This document shows, one piece after another, positions 40,060-48,707 of a stretch of 64,000 nt of DNA. Numbering within the stretch: the stretch's first letter is position 1; the number at the start of each line of letters is the position of its first letter. Below the pieces are notes generated by a model. The model was not told where the DNA came from. It did not search any database and saw nothing but the letters and a program-made list of their open reading frames with translations. Source of the stretch: Pigmentiphaga daeguensis (GTDB lineage Bacteria; Pseudomonadota; Gammaproteobacteria; Burkholderiales; Burkholderiaceae_B). The stretch covers positions 62,001 to 126,000 of the forward strand of contig NZ_BAAAEN010000004.1 of NCBI RefSeq assembly GCF_039523035.1, written 5' to 3'. Made by a program: the position numbers and the translations under genes.

Positions 40060-41499
40060 ATGGCCCAAGCCGACCTGCACCACCACCTGATCAATGCATG
40101 GTCCGTCGGCTGGGCGCTCTACATCGCCAGCGTCACGGTATGGATCGTGCTCCAGAGGCGCCCGCCCCTGTCGACGGTACTGTGGATATTGGTGCTGGCC
40201 CAACTGCCCTACATCGGCTATGCCGTCTACTATTTCTTCGGCCCCCAGCGCCTGAAGCGGCGGCGCCTGAAAAGGCTGCGCAGCCGCCTGCTGATCGCCA
40301 GCCAGACCGAACGCGCCCTGCTGCGCGAGCACGACCACGATACCCCGCCGCCGGTGGCGCGCATGGCGGCCCTGGCCCGCACCACCAGCGACATCCCACT
40401 GTCCTCGGCCACCGACGTGCGCCTGCTGGTGGGAGGCGAACAGACCTACGATGCGTTCATGGAGGCCATCGCCGGCGCACGCCACCACGTCCATCTGGAG
40501 TTCTACATCTTCAAGCCCGACCGCATCGGCACCGCGATCCGCGACCTGCTGATCGAGAAGGCACGCCAGGGAATCACGGTGCGGCTGCTGGTGGACGCCC
40601 TGGGCTCCGACCGCCTGGGCCGGCGCTTCCTGGCACCGCTGCGCGAGGCCGGGGCGCAGGTGGGCTTTTTCCATAACGTGCGCATCGGCCGCCGCTGGCG
40701 CCCCGTGACCAACTACCGCAATCACCGCAAGATCCTGATCTGCGACGGCAGGATAGGCTTCACGGGCGGGCTGAACGTCACCGACGACGAGGACGAGCGC
40801 GTGCGTCCCGACGCCTATCACGACGTGCACCTGCGCGTGGAAGGCGGGGCCGTGCGCTGGCTGCAGATGGTGTTCCTGGAGGACTGGGCCTACACCACCG
40901 GGCAGCGCACCGACGATTGCGAACTCGACACGCTGCTGCCCGAGGTGCCGGGTGGCCCGCACCAGTTGCAGATCCTGGTCTCCGGCCCCGACGATCCGCG
41001 CCAGTCCATCCACCGTACCCAGGTGGCGGCCATCCATGCGGCGACCGAGCGCGTGTGGCTGACGACAGCCTATTTCGTGCCCAGCGAAGCGGCATTGATG
41101 AGCCTGACCAGCGCCGCCCTGAAAGGCGTGGACGTGCGCCTGCTGGTGCCCCGGCGCAGCGACTCGCTGGTGGTGACCGCGGCCTCGCGCTCGTACTTCG
41201 ACGAACTGCTGGAGGCGGGCGTCAAGATCTGGGAGTACCGGGACCGCATGCTGCACTCCAAGACGCTGCTAGTGGACGACACCTATTCGTTCATCGGCAC
41301 GGCCAACTTCGACAACCGCAGCTTCGACCTGAACTTCGAGGTCACGGCCCTGGTCTACGGCGAGGACATGGCCCGCCAGCTGGGCCGGCAGTTCGAGCTC
41401 GACCTGCGCCATGCGGCCCGCGTCCCCAAGGACAGGCAATCGCCCTTCGTGCGCCGCCTGTTCGACGCCTCGGCGCGGCTGTTTTCGCCGATGCTGTAG
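40060..41499 (+). CDS. Cardiolipin synthase (phospholipase D family)
   Basis: The 479-residue protein has two N-terminal membrane segments (W-A-L-Y-I-A-S-V-T-V-W-I-V and W-I-L-V-L-A-Q-L-P-Y-I-G), a basic stretch, and two HKD catalytic motifs: N-H-R-K-I-L-I-C-D-G-R-I-G-F and L-H-S-K-T-L-L-V-D-D-T-Y. These join two phosphatidylglycerols into cardiolipin and glycerol, or use phosphatidylethanolamine, at the inner membrane. The N-terminal membrane part fits the ClsA type. It is coupled to ribA by a nine-base gap. Confidence 0.92.
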   Translation: MAQADLHHHLINAWSVGWALYIASVTVWIVLQRRPPLSTVLWILVLAQLPYIGYAVYYFFGPQRLKRRRLKRLRSRLLIASQTERALLREHDHDTPPPVARMAALARTTSDIPLSSATDVRLLVGGEQTYDAFMEAIAGARHHVHLEFYIFKPDRIGTAIRDLLIEKARQGITVRLLVDALGSDRLGRRFLAPLREAGAQVGFFHNVRIGRRWRPVTNYRNHRKILICDGRIGFTGGLNVTDDEDERVRPDAYHDVHLRVEGGAVRWLQMVFLEDWAYTTGQRTDDCELDTLLPEVPGGPHQLQILVSGPDDPRQSIHRTQVAAIHAATERVWLTTAYFVPSEAALMSLTSAALKGVDVRLLVPRRSDSLVVTAASRSYFDELLEAGVKIWEYRDRMLHSKTLLVDDTYSFIGTANFDNRSFDLNFEVTALVYGEDMARQLGRQFELDLRHAARVPKDRQSPFVRRLFDASARLFSPML

Positions 41500-41511
41500 G
41501 GCCTGCCGCCG

Positions 41512-43176
41512 TCAGTGCTTGCTGACCAACGGCCCGGACAGCCAGTTCTCGGCCAGGTCCACGTCGCGCAGCAGCACGGCGAACACGTCGTCGTCGATCA
41601 GGCGCGCATCGCGCAGCCGGTACAGCTCGGTGCGCTGGGCGTAGATCGCGGCCATGCGCAGGTCGCGTTCGAAATTGCGGTGCTGGTTGGCCCGTTGGGC
41701 GATCTCGGCCGTGTCGCTTTCGGCATCGATGCGGTTGCGGTAGATCTGGGCCAGCGTGGCGGCGATGTCGGCCAGCATGGCCTTCGCGTCGTCATCGGCC
41801 AGCTCCCTGTCCATGCGGGCCTGCGCCTGCTCCAGGCCGGCCTGCGCGGCCAGCGCCAGGCGCAGCCGCGCTTCGCGCTCTTCCTTTTCCTTCATGGTCT
41901 CGACCGGCGTCGGCACCTTGGGCAGCACCAGCGGCAGCAATGAGCTGCCCAGCAGCAGCGAGCACAGGATCACCCCCGTCGCCAGAAAGATCAGCAGGTC
42001 GCGGCCGGGAAACGGCACCCCGGCGGAGATCTCCAGCGGCACCGTCAGCACGCCCGCCATCGTGATCGAGCCGCGCACCCCGGACAGCGACGTGGTCAGG
42101 ATCACCCAGGTGTTGACCTTGCGCACGGGAGAGCCCTGCAACAGCATGCGAAAGCTCTTCAGGTGGTAGGTGACCCAGACCCACAGGAAACGCAGCGCGA
42201 TCAGCGCCACCGTGATCGCCACCACATAGGCGAACAGGTGCCAGACCGGCACGTTGCCCGCCTCCCTCGCGTCGGCATGCGCCAACCCGATGACGCTGGG
42301 CAGTTGCAGGCCCAACAGGATGAAGGTCATGCCATTGAACACGAATTCCAGCATGGACCAGACGCTGTTGCTCTGCAGCCGCATGGCCGACGACCCCTGC
42401 CCCGATTCGGTATAGGTCATGGCGATGCCCGCCGCCACGGCGGACAGGATGCCGGACACGCCGAAATGCTCGGCCACCAGGTAGGCCGCGAACGGCGTCA
42501 GCATCAGCAGCACGACTTGTATGGCCGGCTCGTCGTCGGTCCAGCGCGCCACCATCCTGCGGCCCAGGCTCAGCAGCCATGCCAGGGCGCCGCCCACGGC
42601 CAGGCCGCCCAGGGCGATGACGAGGAAGCTCAGGCTGGCCTGCCACAGCGAGAACGACCCGGTCAGGACCGCCGCGATCGCGAACTTGAAGGCCACCAGG
42701 CCCGAGGCGTCGTTCATCAGGCTCTCTCCTTCCAGCACGTGCTGCAGCTTGGGAGGAAGCCGGTTCTTGCCGACGATGGCCGATACCGCCACGGCGTCGG
42801 TGGGGGACAGCACCGCGCCCAGCGCGAAGGCGACGGGCAGCGAGATGGCGGGTATCAGCCAGTGGATGAAATAGCCCACGCCGACCACGGTGAAGATCAC
42901 CAAGCCCAGCGCCAGGGCGAGAATCGGGCCGCGCAGCTGGTACAGCTGGCGCTTGGGAATGCGCCAGCCATCGACGAACAGCAGCGGCGGAATGAACAGC
43001 AGCAGGAACAGCTCGGGATCGAATCTCACCTTCAGGCCGAAGGCCGGTGCCGCCAACAGCGCGCCGATGGCGATCTGGAACAGGGGTAGCGGCAACCGTA
43101 TCGGGGACAGCCTGGACACCACCCCCGACATCGCCACTGCCAGCAGCAGCATCAGCACAGTGAAGACGATTTGCAT
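41512..43176 (-). CDS. Na+/H+ antiporter (CPA1/NhaP family)
   Basis: The 554-residue protein has about 12 transmembrane segments, including S-P-T-D-A-V-A-V-S and G-E-S-L-M-N-D-A-S-G, the conserved ion-binding motifs of CPA1 exchangers. A soluble helical C-terminal tail of about 130 residues follows (A-R-M-D-R-E-L-A-D-D-D-A-K). It exchanges protons for Na+ or K+ across the inner membrane for pH and salt balance. It is convergent with the cardiolipin synthase gene and downstream of gshA on the same strand. Confidence 0.9.
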   Translation of the reverse strand: MQIVFTVLMLLLAVAMSGVVSRLSPIRLPLPLFQIAIGALLAAPAFGLKVRFDPELFLLLFIPPLLFVDGWRIPKRQLYQLRGPILALALGLVIFTVVGVGYFIHWLIPAISLPVAFALGAVLSPTDAVAVSAIVGKNRLPPKLQHVLEGESLMNDASGLVAFKFAIAAVLTGSFSLWQASLSFLVIALGGLAVGGALAWLLSLGRRMVARWTDDEPAIQVVLLMLTPFAAYLVAEHFGVSGILSAVAAGIAMTYTESGQGSSAMRLQSNSVWSMLEFVFNGMTFILLGLQLPSVIGLAHADAREAGNVPVWHLFAYVVAITVALIALRFLWVWVTYHLKSFRMLLQGSPVRKVNTWVILTTSLSGVRGSITMAGVLTVPLEISAGVPFPGRDLLIFLATGVILCSLLLGSSLLPLVLPKVPTPVETMKEKEEREARLRLALAAQAGLEQAQARMDRELADDDAKAMLADIAATLAQIYRNRIDAESDTAEIAQRANQHRNFERDLRMAAIYAQRTELYRLRDARLIDDDVFAVLLRDVDLAENWLSGPLVSKH

Positions 43177-43249
43177 GGAAACACGGCCTGGCGAGGAAAA
43201 CCGTCGTCAAGCCTACCACCAAACCGGACCGGACCCGGACCTTCCCCGG

Positions 43250-44833
43250 CTACTTGCCCAGCAGGCCGGCCTGGTACGCCGCCACGAACTGGCCGAAATC
43301 GCCCGTCTGCACGCGCTCCAGTTCGCGCTGTTCGGCCAGGGACTGTTCGGCCAGGGCACGAAAGCCCGCCAGTTGCTCGCCGGTGCAGGGCTGGGCGCGG
43401 AAGTGCTCCGCATGCTGCCGGCTCGTTTCCAGCATGAAGGCCTGGAACGTCATCCCGCTGGCGCGCAGGGCTTCGAGCACGCGGGCCGACGGCGTCAGCT
43501 CGGGCGCTTCGACCTTGGCGCGCTGCGCGGCCACCGAGGCCGCGTAACCGGTCTCGCCGTGGACCCGGTCGAGCAGGTCGGCACAGGCGGCGATGCGATC
43601 CAGCAATTCTTCGGCCCACGCACGCAGGCCGATCTCGCTGCCCTCGCGGTTCAGGACCAGGCCGGGCTGGCGGCCCCGCTTGACCACGGTCAGGAAGTTG
43701 TTGGCGCTGAGCCGGCAATGTCCGCCGTCGCCGAACAGCGGGCTTTCCTGCAGCGTGCAATACAGCAGGAAGGCATCCAGGAAGCGGCTGGTGGTCTCGT
43801 CCATGCCCACGGGCAGGAAGGGATCGATATCCATGCAGCGCACTTCCACGTACTGCACGCCGCGTTCGGCCAGCGCGCGCAAGGGCCGCTCGCCGCTTCG
43901 GGCGACGCGCTTGGGCCGGATGCTCGAATAGTATTCGTTCTCGATCTGCAGGATGTTGGTGTTGAGCTGCACCCACTCCCCATCGCGCACCGTGCCTATC
44001 TTCTCGTACTCGGGCCAGGGCGTGCTGACCGCTTCGTACAGGCGCGCGACGTAGGTCGACAGATCGTTGTAGCAGGGCTTCAGGCCGGCCTGGGCCTTGT
44101 TCTGGTAGCCCAGGTCGCTCATGCGCAGGCTGGTGGCATGAGGCAGATACAGCGTCTGGTCGTCCAGCCGCTCGAGCTGGTGCGGGCGGCCCTGCAGGAA
44201 ATCGACCGACAGCGCCGGCGAGGCGCCGAACAGGTACATCAGCAGCCAGCTGTAGCGGTTGAAGTTGCGTATCAACCCGACGTAGCGGGCCGACTGGCGA
44301 TCCTTGTCCGAGATCCCGGCGGGCTCGCCGGCGTCGGCCAGCGGCGGCCAGAGATCTTCCGAGAACGAGAAGTTGTAATGGATGCCGGCGATGCACTGCA
44401 TGGCCTTGCCGTAGCGATAGGCCAGGCCGCGCCGGTACACGTGCTTGAGCATGCCGATGTTGGAAGTCCCGAACCACGCGATGGGAATGTCCTTCTCGGG
44501 CGGCAGGCCGCACGGCATGGACTGGTTCCACAACAGCTCGCCGCCCAGTTCGCCGTGGACGAAGCGATGGATGTCGCGCAGCTCGGCCAGCAGCGACTCG
44601 TGGCCGACGTGGGTGCCAGTGATCAGTTCGATCAGGGCTTCCGAATAGTCCGTGGTGATGCTCGGGTGCGTCAGCGCAGCGCCCAGCGCGGCCGGGTGCG
44701 GGGTCATCGCCAGGTGACCCTGGGGGTCGACGCGCAGGCTTTCTCGTTCGATGCCATGAAGCCTGCGGGCCAGCACGGCGCGATGCGCGGGCTGGTCCAG
44801 CAACGCCAGGCGGCGGTCTAGCAGATCACTCAC
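43250..44833 (-). CDS. gshA: Glutamate-cysteine ligase
   Basis: The 527-residue enzyme makes gamma-glutamylcysteine, the first step of glutathione synthesis. It has R-G-I-E-R-E-S-L-R-V-like residues (H-G-I-E-R-E-S-L-R-V), T-D-Y-S-E-A-L-I-E-L-I-T, I-A-G-I-H-Y-N-F-S-F and V-E-V-R-C-M-D-I-D-P-F, as in the E. coli GshA type. I chose GTG at 44833 because AAGGA lies five bases upstream and the protein then starts V-S-D-L-L-D-R-R; an ATG at 44863 is an alternative. The neighbouring plus-strand gene is a gamma-glutamyltransferase-fold enzyme, but that gene is divergent. Confidence 0.95.
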   Translation of the reverse strand: MSDLLDRRLALLDQPAHRAVLARRLHGIERESLRVDPQGHLAMTPHPAALGAALTHPSITTDYSEALIELITGTHVGHESLLAELRDIHRFVHGELGGELLWNQSMPCGLPPEKDIPIAWFGTSNIGMLKHVYRRGLAYRYGKAMQCIAGIHYNFSFSEDLWPPLADAGEPAGISDKDRQSARYVGLIRNFNRYSWLLMYLFGASPALSVDFLQGRPHQLERLDDQTLYLPHATSLRMSDLGYQNKAQAGLKPCYNDLSTYVARLYEAVSTPWPEYEKIGTVRDGEWVQLNTNILQIENEYYSSIRPKRVARSGERPLRALAERGVQYVEVRCMDIDPFLPVGMDETTSRFLDAFLLYCTLQESPLFGDGGHCRLSANNFLTVVKRGRQPGLVLNREGSEIGLRAWAEELLDRIAACADLLDRVHGETGYAASVAAQRAKVEAPELTPSARVLEALRASGMTFQAFMLETSRQHAEHFRAQPCTGEQLAGFRALAEQSLAEQRELERVQTGDFGQFVAAYQAGLLGK

Positions 44834-45107
44834 GGATGTCCTTGAATTCGTACGGCCTCGCATGGCCGCGGCCGGCATGGGCGTGTTTATATCCCAATTG
44901 CCGCCCACGCGCCTACGCGGCAGGGCGGCACATTATAGGTGTGGGGCCGGATGCTCCTGGAATTCCCTTACAAGGCTGCGTTCTTTTCGTGGCTGCCGTA
45001 GCCAAGCATACCCCGGCCAGCCTTTCCCCCGCCGAGCCGGGGGAAATACCCCACGCTCCCGCGGTCTGGGCCACAATCACGCTTTCCACAGCCCACGGAA
45101 TGCGTCG

Positions 45108-46721
45108 ATGCCGCTCTCGTTCAGCCCCAACCCCGTACGCGGCAGCCGCGCCATGGCCGTCGCTCCGCACGCACTGGCCTCGCAAAGCGCGCTGGCCGTC
45201 ATGCGCGAAGGCGGCAATGCCGTCGAGGCGATGATCGCGGCGGCGGCCACCATAGCGGTCGTCTATCCCCACATGAACAGCATCGGCGGGGATGGCTTCT
45301 GGCTGATCAGCCGCCCGGGCCAGCCGCCCTTGGCGCTGGAAGCCTGCGGCGCGGCGGCGGCCGCCGCCGACATCGCCTCGTACCGGGAGCGCGGCCTGGA
45401 CGCGATCCCGTTCCGGGGCGGCCTGGCCGCCAACACGGTGGCCGGCACGGTATCGGGCTGGAATGCCGCCCACGAATGGTCCCGGCGCGAACTCGGCGGC
45501 CGCCTGCCGCTGGCCCGCCTGCTGGCGGACGCCGTCGACTACGCCCGCCGCGGCATGCCGGTCACCGCCAGCCAGGCCGCCTGCACCCAGGCCAAGCGCG
45601 AGGAACTCTCGGGCGTTCCGGGATTCGCCGACACCTTTCTTCCCGGCGGGGCGCCTCCCGCGGCCGGCGCCCTGTTCCGCCAGCCGCGGCTGGCCGATAC
45701 CCTGGAACATCTGGCGCGCGCCGGCCTGGACGACTTCTACCGGGGCGAACTGGCCCAAGCCATGGCCCGCGATCTTGCCGACGCCGGCAGCCCGCTCGTG
45801 GCGGCCGACCTGGCCGCCCACCAGCCGGTCTGGAAGACGGCGCTGGTGCTGGAACACAGCCGCGGCAAGGTCTACAACGTCCCTCCTCCCACCCAGGGCC
45901 TGGTGTCGCTGCTTATCCTGGGCCAGCTGGACCGCCGCCTGCCCCGCGAACTGGATCCCGCCGGCGCGGACTACGTCCATCTTTGCGTCGAGGCGACCAA
46001 GCTGGCCTTCGGCGTGCGCGACGCCCACATCACCGACCCGGCGCACATGGATGTCGACCCCCAGTCCCTGCTGGCCCCGCGGGAATTGGACGCCATGGCC
46101 GCCAGGATCTCAGCGGACCGGGCCGCCCCGTGGGGCCAGGGCAAGGGGCCGGCCGATACGATATGGATGGGCGCGGTGGACGCCCAGGGCGTCGCGGTGA
46201 GCTTCATCCAGAGCATCTATCACGAGTTCGGCAGCGGCGTCGTGCTGCCCGGGTCGGGGGTCAACTGGCAGAACCGGGGATGCAGCTTCTCGCTCGACCC
46301 GCGATCGCGCAATCCGCTGATGCCCCGCCGCAAGCCCTTCCACACCCTGAATCCCGCCATGGCCCACCTGGCCGACGGGCGCACGCTGGTCTACGGCAAC
46401 ATGGGCGGCGACGGCCAGCCCCAGTCGCAAAGCGCCGTCTTCACCCGCATCGTGCACTTCGGCATGAATCCCCAGGCGGCGGTGGACGCACCCCGCTGGC
46501 TGCTCGGCCGTACGTGGGGGCAATCTTCGGACACCCTGAAACTGGAGTCGCGCTTCGACCAGGCCACGGCCGACGCGCTGCGGGCACGCGGACACGAGGT
46601 CGAGATGCTGCGCCCCTATGACGAGACCATGGGCCACGCCGGTGCGATCCTGCGCCAGGCCGACGGTACGCTCGAGGGCGGCGCGGACCCGCGCAGCGAC
46701 GGCTCCGTGGCCGCATGGTAG
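45108..46721 (+). CDS. Gamma-glutamyltransferase-fold enzyme, oxamate amidohydrolase (HpxW)-like
   Basis: This 537-residue protein is an Ntn-hydrolase of the gamma-glutamyltransferase family. The self-cleaving site reads A-D-T-I-W-M-G-A-V-D with Thr351 as the likely new N-terminus. In true glutathione transferases this site is N-T-T-H, whereas oxamate amidohydrolase HpxW has D-T-V-W-L-G; the following V-S-F-I-Q-S-I-Y-H-E-F-G-S-G-V-V also matches HpxW. HpxW hydrolyses oxamate in purine (allantoin) breakdown. There is no signal peptide, consistent with a cytoplasmic enzyme. The ATG at 45108 lacks a strong ribosome site. It is divergent from gshA. Confidence 0.82.
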   Translation: MPLSFSPNPVRGSRAMAVAPHALASQSALAVMREGGNAVEAMIAAAATIAVVYPHMNSIGGDGFWLISRPGQPPLALEACGAAAAAADIASYRERGLDAIPFRGGLAANTVAGTVSGWNAAHEWSRRELGGRLPLARLLADAVDYARRGMPVTASQAACTQAKREELSGVPGFADTFLPGGAPPAAGALFRQPRLADTLEHLARAGLDDFYRGELAQAMARDLADAGSPLVAADLAAHQPVWKTALVLEHSRGKVYNVPPPTQGLVSLLILGQLDRRLPRELDPAGADYVHLCVEATKLAFGVRDAHITDPAHMDVDPQSLLAPRELDAMAARISADRAAPWGQGKGPADTIWMGAVDAQGVAVSFIQSIYHEFGSGVVLPGSGVNWQNRGCSFSLDPRSRNPLMPRRKPFHTLNPAMAHLADGRTLVYGNMGGDGQPQSQSAVFTRIVHFGMNPQAAVDAPRWLLGRTWGQSSDTLKLESRFDQATADALRARGHEVEMLRPYDETMGHAGAILRQADGTLEGGADPRSDGSVAAW

Positions 46722-46850
46722 AGGTGGCGCCGATTACCAACGGACAAGATTCCACGTAAAACCTTACACAGCGTGGCCGCGAAGCCGTCTAGATTGAAAA
46801 GCGTGGTGTTTTCGATCTACGAGGAGCACGCGATGAAGCATACCGACTAC

Positions 46851-46894
46851 GCGGCGCGGCCCCCCCATGGGGGCGGCTTTTCTTCCCTGGGCCG
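46851..46894. repeat. Dispersed GC-rich repeat, family B (copy 2, inverted)
   Basis: GCGGCGCGGCCCCCCCATGGGGGCGG followed by a T-rich part and CTGGGCC matches the reverse complement of the repeat at 3372-3445. It lies between a good ribosome site (46821) and the signal-peptide start of the small secreted protein. Confidence 0.5.
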
Positions 46895-46901
46895 TACCGG
46901 G

Positions 46902-47246
46902 ATGAAACACTTCGCCCTGGCCATCGGCCTTGCCGGCTGCTGCGCCGTGGCATACGCCCAGCAGGCGCCGACGCGGGACCAGGCCACCCAGGCCCTGCAG
47001 AACGCCATGCAAAGGGAAATCCAGTCCATGAACAACCAGCAGGGCTTCGATAGCCCGTCGGCGACCAGCATGACCCGCTCGCTGGAGGTCAAGGCGCTGA
47101 ACAACTGCAGCGCCTCGGGCTCCCAGAGCGTGACCTGCGACGTCACGACCAGCGCGGACGTCAAGGGCAACCGCCGCGAGGGTACCCACCGCTACGAGTT
47201 CTACCAGCAGGGAGGCCGCTGGGAGGCCAGGCTGCCGGCCTCCTGA
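46902..47246 (+). CDS. Small secreted protein of unknown function
   Basis: The 114-residue protein has a signal peptide (M-K-H-F-A-L-A-I-G-L-A-G-C-C-A-V-A-Y-A, cleaved before Q-Q). The mature part is Gln-rich with S-L-E-V-K-A-L-N-N-C and T-C-D-V-T, whose Cys pair could form a disulfide. I place the start at 46902 because the signal peptide begins there. An upstream in-frame ATG at 46833 has a better ribosome site (GAGGAG) but adds 23 residues encoded by a GC-rich repeat. Family unknown to me; small proteins of this kind occur widely in Bordetella relatives. Confidence 0.6.
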   Translation: MKHFALAIGLAGCCAVAYAQQAPTRDQATQALQNAMQREIQSMNNQQGFDSPSATSMTRSLEVKALNNCSASGSQSVTCDVTTSADVKGNRREGTHRYEFYQQGGRWEARLPAS

Positions 47247-47309
47247 GGTCGAGCCCGGCAGGACGCCGGCGCGGCCGTCATGCCTTGCGCATGCCGGCCG
47301 CGCTTGCGT

Positions 47310-48608
47310 TCAGCGCTTGCCGGCCCCTGCCAGCAAGGCGTTGAGCAGGATGGCGCCGAAGGTGGCGGTACCGATTCCGCCCAGCGCGAAGCCGCCGAAA
47401 TGCAGGGTGAAATCGCCCGTGCCCAGTACCAGCGTGACCGCGGCCACGATGAGGTTGCGGTTGTCGGAGAAATCGACCCGGTTCTCGACCCAGATCCGCG
47501 CGCCGGCCACGGCGATCAGCCCGAACACCACGATGGAGACGCCGCCCAGCACCGGCCCCGGGATAGTCAGGATGACCGCGCCGAACTTGGGCGAGAATCC
47601 CAGCAGGACGGCGATCAGCGCGGCGATCACGAACACCAGCGTCGAATAGATGCGGGTGACGGCCATGACGCCGATGTTCTCGGCATAGGTGGTCAGGCCC
47701 GTGCCGCCCACGCTGCCCGACAGCATGGTGGCGACGCCGTCGCCGACGAAGGCGCGGCCCACGTAGCGGTCCATGTTGTAGCCGGTCATGGCGCTCACCG
47801 CCTTCAGGTGCCCCAGGTTCTCGGCCACCAGGATCACCGCCACCGGCGCGATCAGGATCATCGCATCCAGCTTGAACACCGGGGCGGTGAAGCGGGGCAG
47901 CCCGAACCACGCGGCCTGCGCGACCGGCGCGAAATCGATGGGCTTGCCCAGTCCCATGCCGTTGGTCAGCAACGCGTAGAGCACATAGGCGAGCAGCAGT
48001 CCGGCCAGGATCAGCAGGCGCTGCAGCATGCCGCGCGTGAAGACCGCGACGACGCCCACGCACAGCACGGTCGCCAGCGCCATCCAGGCGTCGAAGGAAT
48101 TGGCGGTGACGCCCTTGACCGCGATGGGCGCCAGGTTCAGGCCGATGACGGCCACCACCGCGCCCGTGACCACGGGAGGCATGAAACGCTCGATCCAGCC
48201 CGCGCCGGAAGCCATCACCACCAGCCCGATCAGCGCGTAGACGACGCCGCAGGCGATGATGCCGCCCAATGCCACGGCGATGTTGCCGTTCAGCCCCGAC
48301 CCGCCGTATCCCGTGACCGCGATCACCAGCCCGATGAAGGCGAAGCTGGACCCCAGGTAGCTGGGCACCCTGCCGCCGACCACCAGGAAGAACAGCAGCG
48401 TGCCGATGCCCGACATGAAGATCGCCAGATTGGGATCGAAGCCCATCAGGAGCGGCGCGAGCACCGTCGAGCCGAACATCGCGACCACGTGCTGCACCCC
48501 CATGGCCAGCATCTGCGGCCACGGCAGACGCTCGTCGGGCGCGATGACGCGCCCCCCCTCCAGGCTGCCCGGCTGTTCGCGCCAGGCCGGAAAGTATGAA
48601 CCCGCCAT
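47310..48608 (-). CDS. NCS2-family nucleobase permease (uracil/xanthine type)
   Basis: The 432-residue membrane protein has the NCS2 pattern: Q-H-V-V-A-M-F-G-S-T-V-L, I-G-T-L-L-F-F, R-V-P-S-Y-L-G-S-S-F-A-F, and the substrate helix V-A-E-N-L-G-H-L-K-A-V plus G-T-G-L-T-T-Y-A-E-N-I-G. These match UraA/RutG proton-nucleobase symporters. GAGGGAG precedes the ATG at 48608. It is downstream of the trehalose operon on the plus coordinate side but separate from it, with about 100 bases between. Confidence 0.9.
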   Translation of the reverse strand: MAGSYFPAWREQPGSLEGGRVIAPDERLPWPQMLAMGVQHVVAMFGSTVLAPLLMGFDPNLAIFMSGIGTLLFFLVVGGRVPSYLGSSFAFIGLVIAVTGYGGSGLNGNIAVALGGIIACGVVYALIGLVVMASGAGWIERFMPPVVTGAVVAVIGLNLAPIAVKGVTANSFDAWMALATVLCVGVVAVFTRGMLQRLLILAGLLLAYVLYALLTNGMGLGKPIDFAPVAQAAWFGLPRFTAPVFKLDAMILIAPVAVILVAENLGHLKAVSAMTGYNMDRYVGRAFVGDGVATMLSGSVGGTGLTTYAENIGVMAVTRIYSTLVFVIAALIAVLLGFSPKFGAVILTIPGPVLGGVSIVVFGLIAVAGARIWVENRVDFSDNRNLIVAAVTLVLGTGDFTLHFGGFALGGIGTATFGAILLNALLAGAGKR

Positions 48609-48707
48609 AGATACACTCCCTCGCTTTGTTTTGATTTTTGCCCACATGGAGCAGCGCAAGTGTAGAGGTTCCACCGGCCCGGCGGGTGGTCGGGAGCCAA
48701 CGCGGGA

